DNA of 37,725 bases from an uncultured Hungatella sp. (GTDB lineage: Bacteria; Bacillota; Clostridia; Lachnospirales; Lachnospiraceae): NCBI GenBank assembly GCA_947089145.1, contig CAMUJH010000038.1, positions 1 to 37,725 of the forward strand, written 5' to 3'. The position numbers were made by a program, and so were the translations under genes. A model generated the notes under the pieces. It was given only the letters and a program-made list of their open reading frames with translations, had not been told where the DNA came from and searched no databases. Shown in pieces: positions 6,333 through 15,087 of this stretch (position 1 is its first letter; each line of letters begins with the position of its first letter).

Positions 6333-8030
6333 CTAATTTAATTCGGCTACCACTTTCTTAAGAGCCTCCAAAGCATCATCAGGAAGCTTGTCATATCCCT
6401 CTTTTGCCTTTGCAAACTCCTCGATCTCATTGACACGGTCATTCATACGTGCCTTCAGCTGACCTACATACTCCGGATCATTCATATCCGGCACAAAGCC
6501 CTCCCAGTCAAGAATCTCAATATCAGAGAACGGTCCCCACTGATGGAACTTGGCTGTCCCCTCTACAATAGCCTCCAGAATGCCCAGGGTATCAGCCGGT
6601 TTTACCTTCTTGCCCATAAAATCGCCGGTGTTGACAATATAGCAGTCAACGTCCTTCTCTTCCACCAGCTTTTTAAACTTCTCATAGTCATTGGCCAGAG
6701 GATAAGTCCTGAACGGGTTGGCATAAGGAACCACAACCAGCTTGTTGGGGTCTACGCCGGGAGCCAGACGCTCTGCGGAAGAACGCTTGGTAGCCAGAGT
6801 CGCACCCATAACCGATGCCAGGGAAGCGCCCTTTAACTTCACTACCGGCGGAATGGTGGGATCTTTCATGATCCAGAAAATAGCGTTTACCGGAGCATCG
6901 ATCTTGTCCACCCGGTTAGGCGACCACAGCTTTGACTTAATGGCGCGGCCGTTGCCGTTGCGGATGTCCTCGGTTACCAGCTGAATCTTGCCCTCCTCGT
7001 CCAGAGTCGCGGAGCAGTTCTGGGCAGTAAGAAGATATTTGTTATCTGCGCACCCTGTAGGATAATCGGCAGTCTTGTCAAAATACGTAGGCTCCAGGGC
7101 GATGGATGCACAGGTATCCGTGTTAATGATAAACGCGTCGTCGTGCAGAACCTTAATCTCATACTTGCCGCCGTGCTTTGCATGAGTCAGCGTAGACTTT
7201 CCGGAACCTGACAGGCCGTATACGGAAGCCACATACTTCTTTCCGCCCGGAAGCAGGTACTCTTTCTGTCCGCCGTGGCAGGAAGCATAGCCGTTGCGGT
7301 TGGCAATGGCCCAGGCCATGGTCAAAGTGCCCTTCTTGTGCTCGCCGAAATATCTCATGCCCAGGATGCAGGCGCAGTTAGTCTCCGTGTTAAAGTAGCA
7401 TAAAGTCTTCTTCTGCGGGTCAGACAGGCAGTCCAGAGAAACATTGGGACGGTCGGAACCTGTCCACTGAGGATCAGAGAAAATGAAAATATCCGCTTCT
7501 TTGCCATCGCCTACGGGCTTGGAATTCTTGTACATCTTCACATACTCATCAGACATATACTGGAAGTTCAGCATCCAGTTATACATGATGTTTTCCTCGC
7601 CCTCAGGAATCAGAAGGTGTGCCTTTACCATGAATTCCGGATCAAGGCCTACAAAAACCTCTGCATGGTACATGGTTTTCCAGCGGGACTCATAGACAGC
7701 ATCCATGGCCACCCTGTCAAGGGCTGCACAGTTAACCCCTGGCTCGCCGGCAATGCGGCGGGCAGTTGCATAGCGACCGGTGATAGCTCCGTCGTTGAAT
7801 AAAAGAACCTTGGCGTCCTTCTCAAGGCCGAATTCCTCACCTCTATATACAGGCATGTCCGTAACAACCGTTCCCGGAGAATTCTTTGCTAACTCATAAG
7901 CCTCTTTCAAGGTATTTACCTTAACGACATTGTTCCCATAAAATGCAGCTTCAATGATAGATCTGGTGGTGGAAAAGCCCGGCTTCCCTAAGCCGATCTC
8001 GCTAATCGGGTAATAAGCTTTTGTTGACAT
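6333..8030 (-). CDS. pckA: Phosphoenolpyruvate carboxykinase (ATP)
   Basis: This 565-residue cytosolic enzyme interconverts oxaloacetate and PEP with ATP/ADP. The kinase P-loop is at residues 272-280 (GLSGSGKST), the metal-binding HDDAF at about 296-300, and the substrate-binding segment GRYATARR at about 85-92. Length is slightly above the usual 530-540 for ATP-type enzymes and fits the longer clostridial branch. In fermenting anaerobes it often works in the carboxylating direction, fixing CO2 and making ATP; that role is inferred. The start is fixed by AAGGAGG seven bases upstream, and a near-consensus promoter lies at 8072-8100. The gene is monocistronic apart from possible read-through into the HAD phosphatase. 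Confidence 0.97.
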   Translation of the reverse strand: MSTKAYYPISEIGLGKPGFSTTRSIIEAAFYGNNVVKVNTLKEAYELAKNSPGTVVTDMPVYRGEEFGLEKDAKVLLFNDGAITGRYATARRIAGEPGVNCAALDRVAMDAVYESRWKTMYHAEVFVGLDPEFMVKAHLLIPEGEENIMYNWMLNFQYMSDEYVKMYKNSKPVGDGKEADIFIFSDPQWTGSDRPNVSLDCLSDPQKKTLCYFNTETNCACILGMRYFGEHKKGTLTMAWAIANRNGYASCHGGQKEYLLPGGKKYVASVYGLSGSGKSTLTHAKHGGKYEIKVLHDDAFIINTDTCASIALEPTYFDKTADYPTGCADNKYLLTAQNCSATLDEEGKIQLVTEDIRNGNGRAIKSKLWSPNRVDKIDAPVNAIFWIMKDPTIPPVVKLKGASLASVMGATLATKRSSAERLAPGVDPNKLVVVPYANPFRTYPLANDYEKFKKLVEEKDVDCYIVNTGDFMGKKVKPADTLGILEAIVEGTAKFHQWGPFSDIEILDWEGFVPDMNDPEYVGQLKARMNDRVNEIEEFAKAKEGYDKLPDDALEALKKVVAELN

Positions 8031-8071
8031 GATAATCCTCCTTAATTATGAAAAAACAAAAATTCCATTTC

Positions 8072-8100
8072 ATTATCTCACTTTGTGAAGAAAAAGTCAA
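8072..8100 (-). promoter_or_regulatory. Promoter of pckA
   Basis: On the minus strand TTGACT (8095-8100), 17 bases, then GATAAT (8072-8077). The leader to the start codon is about 35 bases. Confidence 0.75.
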
Positions 8101-8179
8101 TGAAATTTTTTCCAGACGTCCAATATGGTTTCCTTACGATTCTTGCAAGCCAGCAGGGCAGACAAAGCCGGATTCACTA

Positions 8180-9214
8180 TTAACGGCCGGTTCCGGCAAG
8201 CGGCTCCATGCATACCAGCCGGATGTCCTTCAGCGCGCGGACTCCCGTCTGAGCTTTCAGGCATTCCCCCTCCGGCTCTCTCCCCAAAGCCCACATTACT
8301 AGCGCATAGGGCAGATGCAGCCCTGCCGCATGGCTGAATGGATATCCCCCTCCAAATCTGGCATTCATCTCCAGCACGTAATACGTCCCGTCCTCCTCCA
8401 GGATATCCACATCAAGGTTCCCCCGATGGCGCACAAGGGCGGACAGGCTTCTTCCCAGGTCTTCCAGCCAGGGAATCTCCACAGTCTCCGCCTCGTCCGT
8501 CTCCCCTGCCCGCATGGCTCCTTTTCGCTTAACCACCACAGTGCAGAAGCGTCCCTCCAAATCATTGACCACGTCCAGCCCCAGCTCTTCCCCCCTGATC
8601 TCCTCCTGAATAATCACGTTGGCCCTGTCTTTGGCCGCCTCATATTTTAAGTAGCTCTCCCCAATCTCCCGCCGGATCTTTCTGTCCAGAATCAAAAGCT
8701 CCTGCTCATCATCTGCCTGGTACACGGACAGGGACCCCATCCCCCACCGCGGCTTCAGTATAAACGGATAAGCGGCTGTTCCTTTCCTCACTTCCTCCAC
8801 TGCGTCTGCGGCATCCAGCCAGCTTCTCGGCGTCTTGATATTTTCTTTTGCCAGGGCTTTATAAGTCTTCCACTTGTCATTGCATATTTCCACAGCCTGG
8901 GCGTCTGCCGTCACCACGATGGTTCCCTGGCTCTCAAATCTCTCCCTGGCAGCGGCAAGTACCGGAAGGTCGATATCAAAAAGAGGAATCAAAAGCCTGA
9001 TTTCCCATTTTCTGCAGTAATCAAGCAGAAACGGAATATATTCCTGGCTGTAAATCAAAGGGGTTACCGCTGTTTGGTCCGCCGCAAAAAAAGCGGGGCT
9101 CACTTTGCTGTTGGCCGCATGGACCAAGCCCGGCTCGCCTGCCATCCTAAGAGCCTCCTTAAAATATTCCACCAGATACGTCCGCCGTCCTGCGCTTGTA
9201 AGCAATATATTCAT
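8180..9214 (-). CDS. ATP-grasp ligase (short carbamoyl-phosphate-synthase-like) of an envelope operon
   Basis: This encodes 344 residues: an N-terminal pre-ATP-grasp Rossmann half (residues 1-110, MNILLTSAGRRTYLVEYF), then an ATP-grasp core with ILKPRWGMGS (152-161), the charged IIQEEIRGEELGLDVV segment (201-216) and the metal-binding EMNARFGGGYP (282-292). Proteins of this type join a carboxylate to an amine or thiol using ATP. Relatives occur in capsule and exopolysaccharide clusters, where they may add amino-acid groups to sugars. Here the gene is third in an operon with a flippase and a glycosyltransferase and overlaps the latter by 4 bases, which supports an envelope-glycan role. The acceptor is unknown. 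A role in soluble amino-acid ligation is the alternative. Confidence 0.82.
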   Translation of the reverse strand: MNILLTSAGRRTYLVEYFKEALRMAGEPGLVHAANSKVSPAFFAADQTAVTPLIYSQEYIPFLLDYCRKWEIRLLIPLFDIDLPVLAAARERFESQGTIVVTADAQAVEICNDKWKTYKALAKENIKTPRSWLDAADAVEEVRKGTAAYPFILKPRWGMGSLSVYQADDEQELLILDRKIRREIGESYLKYEAAKDRANVIIQEEIRGEELGLDVVNDLEGRFCTVVVKRKGAMRAGETDEAETVEIPWLEDLGRSLSALVRHRGNLDVDILEEDGTYYVLEMNARFGGGYPFSHAAGLHLPYALVMWALGREPEGECLKAQTGVRALKDIRLVCMEPLAGTGR

Positions 9215-10281
9215 TTCCTCTGTCTCCTTGTTCTTTCCGCTATTACGGCGAGCCCCTTATATATCTGCGGCAGCCTGGCCTCCAGACAGATATAAAAACG
9301 GGTGCGGCCTGTCAGTTCCCTGAAATATCTTCGGTATTTCCTGCTAAGGACCGCATCATAATGCCTGGTATTTACCTTGGTCAAAAACCAGATCCTCCTG
9401 GCAGCGCTTTTTGCCGCCTGATGAAACCGTCTGTCAGTGGCGCGGTCAAAGGCTTTATAGGTCTGCCTCATGTCTTCCCGGTATTTTTTCTGCCTGGCTT
9501 CATAATCCCCCCGCTTTCCCTCTGCAGTCCAGGAAGATGCCCCGCCCACGCGGTACACGCTCATGTCCTTATCCAGGTAGTAGCCGTATCCCGAAGCAGC
9601 CGCCATCAGCTGCAGCGGCGTATCTCCAACCGGGCATTTTGTATAGTAAGACGGCAGGCTTTTCACCATTTTTGTCCGAAATACCATGGACGCAGTGGGA
9701 TACCCGCAGCTTTTGTCTATAATCTCTTCTGGAAGCACCACCCGCTCTTTCCTGTAAGGCCGCATCCGCTTGTCCGACCTGGAGCCATCCACAGTAAGGA
9801 TTCTGGCGCTGTGGAAGCACAGGCTGCAGTCCGGATGCCTTTCCATATAATCCACCTGGGTCTGAAGCTTCTCCACGTCCGTCCAGTAATCGTCACCCTC
9901 GCACATGGCAATATATTTCCCCCTTGCCCTTGGAAAATTAAATGCCCCGCTGGGGTTGGTAATTCCCCTGGAATACTGATTCTCTGTCTGCAGAATAGGC
10001 TTTATTATATGGGGATACCGTTTCTGGTAGCTTCGCACAATGTCCGCCGTCCCATCTGTGGAGGCGTCATCATAAACAAGGACTTCATATGGAAATGAAA
10101 CCTTCTGCTTCAAAAATCCGTCCAGCGCCTTGCTTATATAAGGCCTATGATTATAAGTAAGGCAGCAAATGCTTACCAACGGCTCTTTCTCCGCCTTGCC
10201 TGCCATGTGTGTTCTGTCGCTCTCACTGCCCATCCGTTTTTGTCTCCCTTCCTCTGCTCTGTCCTGAACCTTTTCAGCCAT
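9211..10281 (-). CDS. Family 2 (GT-A) glycosyltransferase
   Basis: This 356-residue protein has a GT2 fold. Its nucleotide-binding strand is LVSICCLTYN (35-44), followed by VYDDASTDGT (69-78, first acidic motif) and CEGDDYWTD (127-135, the DxD-type motif). A C-terminal helical, very basic tail from about 265 (many R/K) may contact membrane phospholipid. It would move a sugar from a nucleotide donor to a lipid-linked or surface acceptor on the inner face of the membrane. It overlaps the flippase gene by 8 bases upstream and the ATP-grasp gene by 4 bases downstream, so the three are translationally coupled. GGGGAAG precedes the chosen ATG at 10281. An internal ATG at residue 26 is a weaker alternative. 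Confidence 0.9.
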   Translation of the reverse strand: MAEKVQDRAEEGRQKRMGSESDRTHMAGKAEKEPLVSICCLTYNHRPYISKALDGFLKQKVSFPYEVLVYDDASTDGTADIVRSYQKRYPHIIKPILQTENQYSRGITNPSGAFNFPRARGKYIAMCEGDDYWTDVEKLQTQVDYMERHPDCSLCFHSARILTVDGSRSDKRMRPYRKERVVLPEEIIDKSCGYPTASMVFRTKMVKSLPSYYTKCPVGDTPLQLMAAASGYGYYLDKDMSVYRVGGASSWTAEGKRGDYEARQKKYREDMRQTYKAFDRATDRRFHQAAKSAARRIWFLTKVNTRHYDAVLSRKYRRYFRELTGRTRFYICLEARLPQIYKGLAVIAERTRRQRK

Positions 10282-11722
10282 TGCGCTTCCCCGTTTTCCC
10301 CGGCCCTTTTATAAGCCCCATCACATCCTCAAAACTCTCCAGCCGAAACGCCGCTGCCAGCAGCACATAGATTCCCGCGCCGCATATTACCTGAATCCCA
10401 AGCTTTATCCACGGGCTCCCAGGCAGCATTAGCCCAAGCCCGTACACTGCTGCGCCCATGGCCAAAGACGCTGCTGCTGACGGCAGGATATCCGCCCATT
10501 GGCTGAAAATCCCATATCCCAACAGCTTTTTATTAGGCCATGCATTGACAAATGTAGTCAGAAAATCCAGTCCTGCCTTAATGGATATGAGCACCAGGGG
10601 CCCGAACCAAATCCCCACCCCAAGGCCCATAAGCCCCATAGCCTTTTTCACAATCTCCAGTTTGAGAAACATATCGCTGCGTCCTGCCGCATTAATAGCC
10701 TGAAGGTTGGTAATGTGAATGGGCCAGAAAGAATATGCCACGCACATGATCCGAAGATAGGGCACGCAGGCCATCCACTTTTCCCCTAAAAGGGCCATCA
10801 CCAGGGTATCCGCCACGGCGCACAGGCCAAACAGCATGGGAAGCACCAGAAAGGAACTGAGCCTTACCGCCCTGCGCAGCATATGCCTCATAGCTTGTGC
10901 ATCCCCCTGCCTGGAAGAAAATGCCGGCAGAAGCACAGACTGAATGGCAGCTCCCAGGTTGCTGACAATCAGCTTGGGAAACTGCTCCCCCCGGTTGTAA
11001 ATCCCCAGCACCTCCTCATTATATATCTTTCCCATAATCAGGCCGTATAAATTGTTAAACAGCGTGTCAATAAGAGAAGCTGCCAGAAGCTTCCATCCAA
11101 ACCCCAAAAGTTCCCTGATGCTTTTCCATGCAAATAAAAAAGCCGGCTTCCAGGACACGGTAACAAACAAAACCAGCATCAGCGACACATAGTAAGTCAG
11201 CTGCTGCCCCACCATGGCCCACACTCCAAAGCCTTCATAAGCCATATAGATACTGACAATTCCCGAAATCACCGAAGCCGCAAATGTGGACAAAAACACT
11301 CCTTTAAACTCCATCTGCCTGGACACCCAGGCTGTCTGCACGGAAATCACTGCCCCGGGAAACAAGACAAGGGCCAGTACCCTGACAATCTTTAAAAGAT
11401 CTTCTATCTCATAAAAATCCGCAATCTGCGGGGCCAGCCCCCAGAGAATGCCGTACATGGCCAAAGCTGCTCCAAGGCTGAAATAACACACTGACGAAAA
11501 GTCGGTTTCATCCGCCTTCTGCCTCTGAATAAGCGCTGTGCTGAACCCGTTCTGAACGATCACGTTGGCAATGGTAATAAAAATCATGATAATGCCCACT
11601 GTGCCGTACTCTGAGCGGGTCAGAAGCCTTGCCAGTATGATGGCCACCACAAACTGAATGCCCTGAGAACCGCCGTTCTCCAGGATCTTCCAGAACAATC
11701 CTGCAATCACTTTCTGCTTCAT
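10274..11722 (-). CDS. Polysaccharide flippase of the MOP superfamily (Wzx/TuaB-like)
   Basis: This 482-residue membrane protein has about 12-14 helices. The N-terminal pattern LFWKILENGGSQGIQFVVAI followed by ILARLLTRSEYGTVGII is typical of the O-antigen/teichuronic-acid flippase family, which moves lipid-linked glycans across the membrane. The start at 11722 follows CAGGAGAC; the frame extends to 11779, but that would place the start next to the -10 element. It is the first gene of the three-gene operon driven by the promoter at 11778-11806. No polymerase or initiating phosphoglycosyl transferase is encoded nearby, so the substrate must be made from genes elsewhere. Confidence 0.9.
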   Translation of the reverse strand: MKQKVIAGLFWKILENGGSQGIQFVVAIILARLLTRSEYGTVGIIMIFITIANVIVQNGFSTALIQRQKADETDFSSVCYFSLGAALAMYGILWGLAPQIADFYEIEDLLKIVRVLALVLFPGAVISVQTAWVSRQMEFKGVFLSTFAASVISGIVSIYMAYEGFGVWAMVGQQLTYYVSLMLVLFVTVSWKPAFLFAWKSIRELLGFGWKLLAASLIDTLFNNLYGLIMGKIYNEEVLGIYNRGEQFPKLIVSNLGAAIQSVLLPAFSSRQGDAQAMRHMLRRAVRLSSFLVLPMLFGLCAVADTLVMALLGEKWMACVPYLRIMCVAYSFWPIHITNLQAINAAGRSDMFLKLEIVKKAMGLMGLGVGIWFGPLVLISIKAGLDFLTTFVNAWPNKKLLGYGIFSQWADILPSAAASLAMGAAVYGLGLMLPGSPWIKLGIQVICGAGIYVLLAAAFRLESFEDVMGLIKGPGKTGKRNG

Positions 11723-11777
11723 AGTTTGTCTCCTGAAGTATAACATAATTCTTACATTTCCCTTGCCAATACCTTTC

Positions 11778-11806
11778 ATTTTACATGATTCCCCAAAAAA
11801 TGTAAA
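11778..11806 (-). promoter_or_regulatory. Promoter of the flippase operon
   Basis: On the minus strand TTTACA (11801-11806), 17 bases, TAAAAT (11778-11783). It lies in the 154-bp divergent gap shared with the L,D-transpeptidase gene. Confidence 0.65.
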
Positions 11807-11876
11807 TCCTATATGGCTTTTTTCGCCTAAATGTGATAAATTAACACAGGAAACTATTGTTTAGGAGGTTTTTTGT

Positions 11877-13268
11877 ATGAAAAAAACAAGGAAAATGCAG
11901 CTGACTTTGCTGTTGACCGGCGTCATGGCATTTAACAGCGCCTTATGTTCCCTTGCGGCGAATAATGTCGGCCCCGGCTTTGACCCAAAGCTTAATCCTG
12001 ATATGCAGGAAGAAACCACGGCTGCAACCGAAGAGAATAACCAGACGTCAGAACCCGATACAACAGGGGTCGAAACCAGCAGCACTCAGCCGGCTGTAGG
12101 GGTTCTGCAGCAGCCCCGTCTGCAGACCACGGTGCTTTTAAGCGAACACCAGTGGTCCCAGCCATTTGTCAATGATCAGTGGTGCGATGCCGGAGATCAG
12201 ACCTTTTACTCCATCTCCATTTTTATGGAAAATGCCGTAGGCAATATCCTCTACCGGGCTTACACGACTACCAATGGCTGGACAAACTGGGTTATGAACG
12301 GCCAGCAGACCAACATCCCTGCGGATTATGCCCCCATTGAGGCGATTCAGGTCCGTTTCAGCGGTGCTGCAGGCAACAATCACGACATTTATTACACCGG
12401 CCTTTTTGCAGACGGAACCCAGACCGGATGGGGCAAAAACGGCGCCACGGTAGGGTCCATGAACAAGGGCATGCCTTTAAAGGCTTTCCGTCTGGCGTTC
12501 TTCCGCAAGGGCGATACGCCTGATGTGGATTTTACCAATCCCGTAATATCCGAACATGCCGACGGCATCCAGGTTATTGACGGAGTTCTCCGGTATATTC
12601 ACGGCGACGGCTCCAACTTTACCGGATGGGGCTGGCAGGGCAATGACCGCTACTATTTTGTTGACTCTTATCCTGTAACCGGCTGGCAGTACATAGACGG
12701 CTACAAATATTATTTTGCCGAAGACGGAAAACTGGTTCAGGATCTGGAGCCTCTCATCGGCGCCAACGGCCCCTTCCTCCTTCGGATCAATAAGGAGATG
12801 AACACCACCACGGTCTATGTTCAGGACGGAGGCAACGGATATATTATCCCGTTAAAATCCTTCTTATGTTCCTGCGGCGACGACACTCCTATAGGCACCT
12901 TCCGCACGCCGGAAAAATACCGCTGGCGTCTTATGAACAGCGGCGTATCCTGTCAGTACGCCACCAGGCTTGGTTCGGGGTTAAGCTTCCTGTTCCACTC
13001 CATTATCTATGACAGGGCGGATGTTAACACAATGTGGCCTGAGACTTACAACTATCTGGGCGTGGCCCGCTCCGCAGGCTGCATCCGTTTTTCCTCGGGA
13101 GACGCCAAGTGGATTTATGACAATTGTCCTATCGGCACCACGGTGGAGGTATACCAGTCTTTGATTCCTGGTCCCTATGAAAGACCTGCCATTGAAGCGG
13201 TGATTCCAAACGACCAGCATTGGGACCCTACAGATCCTGTGGCTGTCGCACAGTTTGGACAGCAGTAA
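11877..13268 (+). CDS. Secreted L,D-transpeptidase with ChW and cell-wall-binding repeats
   Basis: This encodes 463 residues. A signal peptide (residues 1-28, cleavage near SLAA) is followed by a Thr/Ser/Glu-rich linker (40-85). Two ChW-type repeats (about 108-163 and 168-210) each hold a G-W-x-x-W or G-W-G-x-N-G core, and two short aromatic repeats (about 248-285, GWQYIDGYKYYF) resemble choline/cell-wall-binding repeats. The C-terminal YkuD domain (295-428) has H374 and the catalytic motif RSAGCIR with C402. The usual SHGC is SAGC here. Such enzymes make 3-3 peptidoglycan cross-links outside the cell. TTTAGGAGG precedes the ATG. The gene is monocistronic, with a shared bidirectional terminator, and sits opposite the flippase operon. 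Confidence 0.9.
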   Translation: MKKTRKMQLTLLLTGVMAFNSALCSLAANNVGPGFDPKLNPDMQEETTAATEENNQTSEPDTTGVETSSTQPAVGVLQQPRLQTTVLLSEHQWSQPFVNDQWCDAGDQTFYSISIFMENAVGNILYRAYTTTNGWTNWVMNGQQTNIPADYAPIEAIQVRFSGAAGNNHDIYYTGLFADGTQTGWGKNGATVGSMNKGMPLKAFRLAFFRKGDTPDVDFTNPVISEHADGIQVIDGVLRYIHGDGSNFTGWGWQGNDRYYFVDSYPVTGWQYIDGYKYYFAEDGKLVQDLEPLIGANGPFLLRINKEMNTTTVYVQDGGNGYIIPLKSFLCSCGDDTPIGTFRTPEKYRWRLMNSGVSCQYATRLGSGLSFLFHSIIYDRADVNTMWPETYNYLGVARSAGCIRFSSGDAKWIYDNCPIGTTVEVYQSLIPGPYERPAIEAVIPNDQHWDPTDPVAVAQFGQQ

Positions 13269-13290
13269 GAATCTGATCTGCAGATTTTAA

Positions 13291-13324
13291 AAGAGCCGGA
13301 AAGCAGCAGCTTTCCAGCTCTTTT
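13291..13324. terminator. Bidirectional terminator between the L,D-transpeptidase and GT39 genes
   Basis: AGAGC-C-GGAAAGC and GCTTTCC-A-GCTCT form a 12-bp stem with one mismatch. TTTTGC follows on the plus strand and TTTTAAAA on the minus strand. It serves two convergent genes. Confidence 0.8.
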
Positions 13325-13341
13325 GCTTGTCCAAACAGGCT

Positions 13342-14979
13342 CTAAGGCGCCATTGTCAGCACATAGGTTTCTGACAGTACATTGGAATACAGGAATCGGT
13401 ATCCCTCTGCCCCTGTCTCTTCCTTAAGCTTTTCCATCACTTCCCCGCTGTCATATCCGCTGCTCCAGAACTCACTGGTATCCACATACACCACCAGACC
13501 GTCTTTCGTATCCTTTCCCTTAAGGATCTCCTGAATCTGTTCAATCTTTTCCTCAGGCATAACATACAGCCCCTGAAATCTTGAAAGCTCCATAAGATCC
13601 TGAGTCAGCGGCGCATTCTCATAGTTGTCAATATACAGGCAGTACAGATCCCTGTATCCCTCCGCCAGCCGCACCCGCTCCTCATTCTCCGGAAAAAGAT
13701 ACCTGACATATCCCCGGCTAAACCCGTTCAAATACAAGGCTCCCACAAGCGCCAGAATTCCCGCCTGTACAAATTTCAGCGCCCTTGTTTTGCCAAAGCC
13801 CCAGCCTGTGACTTTCCTGACAGCCCACACGGCCAATATGCAGAGCAAAGGATAAAGATTGTAGATATATCTGACCCCGGTAACCACTGCCGCCATAGAT
13901 ACAGCCAGAAAAGACAGAACCCACACCAGCATCAGGGCTGCTGCCATGCGGTCGCAGCAGCTGATTTGGCCTGCCTCCCCTTTCGGTTTTTCCCTACCTT
14001 TTTTGAACCTTCTCCACAGACACCAGGCCGCCGTCAAAGCTGCCGCCGCTGCTGCCTGCCGGATTCTCCCTGAAAAGAAATCCATATTAATATCCGAGAT
14101 ATATGAAATCAGATTCCTGGCAATCACTGCGCCGTTCATAAAATTGTTCCGCGTCTCGTTAGCCACAAACTCGTCTGTCCTGGTCAGCTGAGTAATGCAT
14201 GCAGGGTACGCCGCAGCCATCAGCCCCACGCTTCCCAGAAGGGCCGCGCTGTACACGGCGGCTTCTTTCCATCTGCGTTTCCAAAGCTTCCAGAGAACAT
14301 AAACCGCTGAAAGGAAAAAAGCTATAAAGACAAAATAATACTGGGTCAGAAGCCCTGAAAACGTGACGGCGCAAATGAGAAAAAGCCGCTTTAAGCTTTG
14401 CCCCTCCTTTGCCATCTTCACATGAAGATACACAGTAACCATAGTAAAAAAGGTCATCATCATATACATGCGGATATAGATCGCCGTACTCAGCCCTCCT
14501 GGGGATAGCCCCCACACTGCCATGGCCGCCGCCGCTCCCCTGTCATCTTCCATAAGCGTCCTGGCGGTGAGAAATATCATAACCAGGCATCCTCCGTAGA
14601 AAAACACATTCAGCATAATTCCCTGCCACTTACTTTGGATATCCGGCATAAAGGAGCATATGGTGTGCAGGATCATATAGTACAAAGGCGGGTGCACGTC
14701 CTGGGTCTGATTATAATATACGGAATGGTAGGCAAACTGCTGGCCTTCCTGGACAGTCATGTAATCATGAAATTCTTCCCCTGAAATCCACCGTTCAAAC
14801 ACATCATAAGATGCCACAAAAGGCTTGTAATATCCGTTTGCCAGCCCCCAGGAATAGATTTCATCAATAAAATACCCTTTTTTCTGCCCTGCAAAGAAAA
14901 GGAGCACCAGAATCTGGGCTCCTATGACGGCTGCAGCCAGCCAGCCGGCTTTTCCATGCTTTTTTCTGTTCATCTCCAT
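13342..14979 (-). CDS. GT39-like polytopic membrane glycosyltransferase
   Basis: This 545-residue protein has about 11 hydrophobic helices. After the first helix comes GYFIDEIYSWGLANG (acidic D-E in the first extracytoplasmic loop, the usual catalytic site in GT-C enzymes). HPPLYYMILH follows at about 105-115, a hallmark of PMT/ArnT-type (GT39/GT83) proteins that use polyprenyl-phosphate sugars. The C-terminal 110 residues are soluble and probably outside the cell. It is likely to glycosylate a surface protein or glycan. The start at 14979 follows GGGGAGG; the frame extends to 15012 without a better site. It lies 108 bases after the PLP enzyme gene and could be the last gene of the long minus-strand unit, with a half repeat in the gap. 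Confidence 0.82.
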   Translation of the reverse strand: MEMNRKKHGKAGWLAAAVIGAQILVLLFFAGQKKGYFIDEIYSWGLANGYYKPFVASYDVFERWISGEEFHDYMTVQEGQQFAYHSVYYNQTQDVHPPLYYMILHTICSFMPDIQSKWQGIMLNVFFYGGCLVMIFLTARTLMEDDRGAAAAMAVWGLSPGGLSTAIYIRMYMMMTFFTMVTVYLHVKMAKEGQSLKRLFLICAVTFSGLLTQYYFVFIAFFLSAVYVLWKLWKRRWKEAAVYSAALLGSVGLMAAAYPACITQLTRTDEFVANETRNNFMNGAVIARNLISYISDINMDFFSGRIRQAAAAAALTAAWCLWRRFKKGREKPKGEAGQISCCDRMAAALMLVWVLSFLAVSMAAVVTGVRYIYNLYPLLCILAVWAVRKVTGWGFGKTRALKFVQAGILALVGALYLNGFSRGYVRYLFPENEERVRLAEGYRDLYCLYIDNYENAPLTQDLMELSRFQGLYVMPEEKIEQIQEILKGKDTKDGLVVYVDTSEFWSSGYDSGEVMEKLKEETGAEGYRFLYSNVLSETYVLTMAP

Positions 14980-15040
14980 GTTATTGCCTCCCCATGAAAA
15001 CCCGGATGTCATTTCTTGTCAACTGTAAAAATATCGAATC

Positions 15041-15083
15041 CCTGCGCACGGGCGGCGGTGCACCCCCAGCCGGGCGCACAAAG
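15041..15083 (-). repeat. Right-half copy of the 99-bp coding-compatible repeat
   Basis: The plus-strand segment CCCCAGCCGGGCGCA and the preceding GGCGGCG match the right part of the full copy at 34054-34152. On the minus strand it reads CAPGWGCTAA in the same frame as HAPGWGRAA in the full copy. It lies directly after the stop codon of the PLP enzyme gene (stop at 15088-15090). Confidence 0.65.
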
Positions 15084-15087
15084 GTTT

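Noticed and set aside
8101-8179. Terminator after the ATP-grasp gene
   Set aside because: Only a short GCCGG-TT-CCGGC pairing is present, without a T-run; read-through toward pckA cannot be excluded.
7001-12400. Several other long open frames opposite pckA, the flippase operon and the transpeptidase gene
   Set aside because: They lack ribosome sites and family features, and run opposite to clearly real genes in a GC-balanced, codon-biased region.
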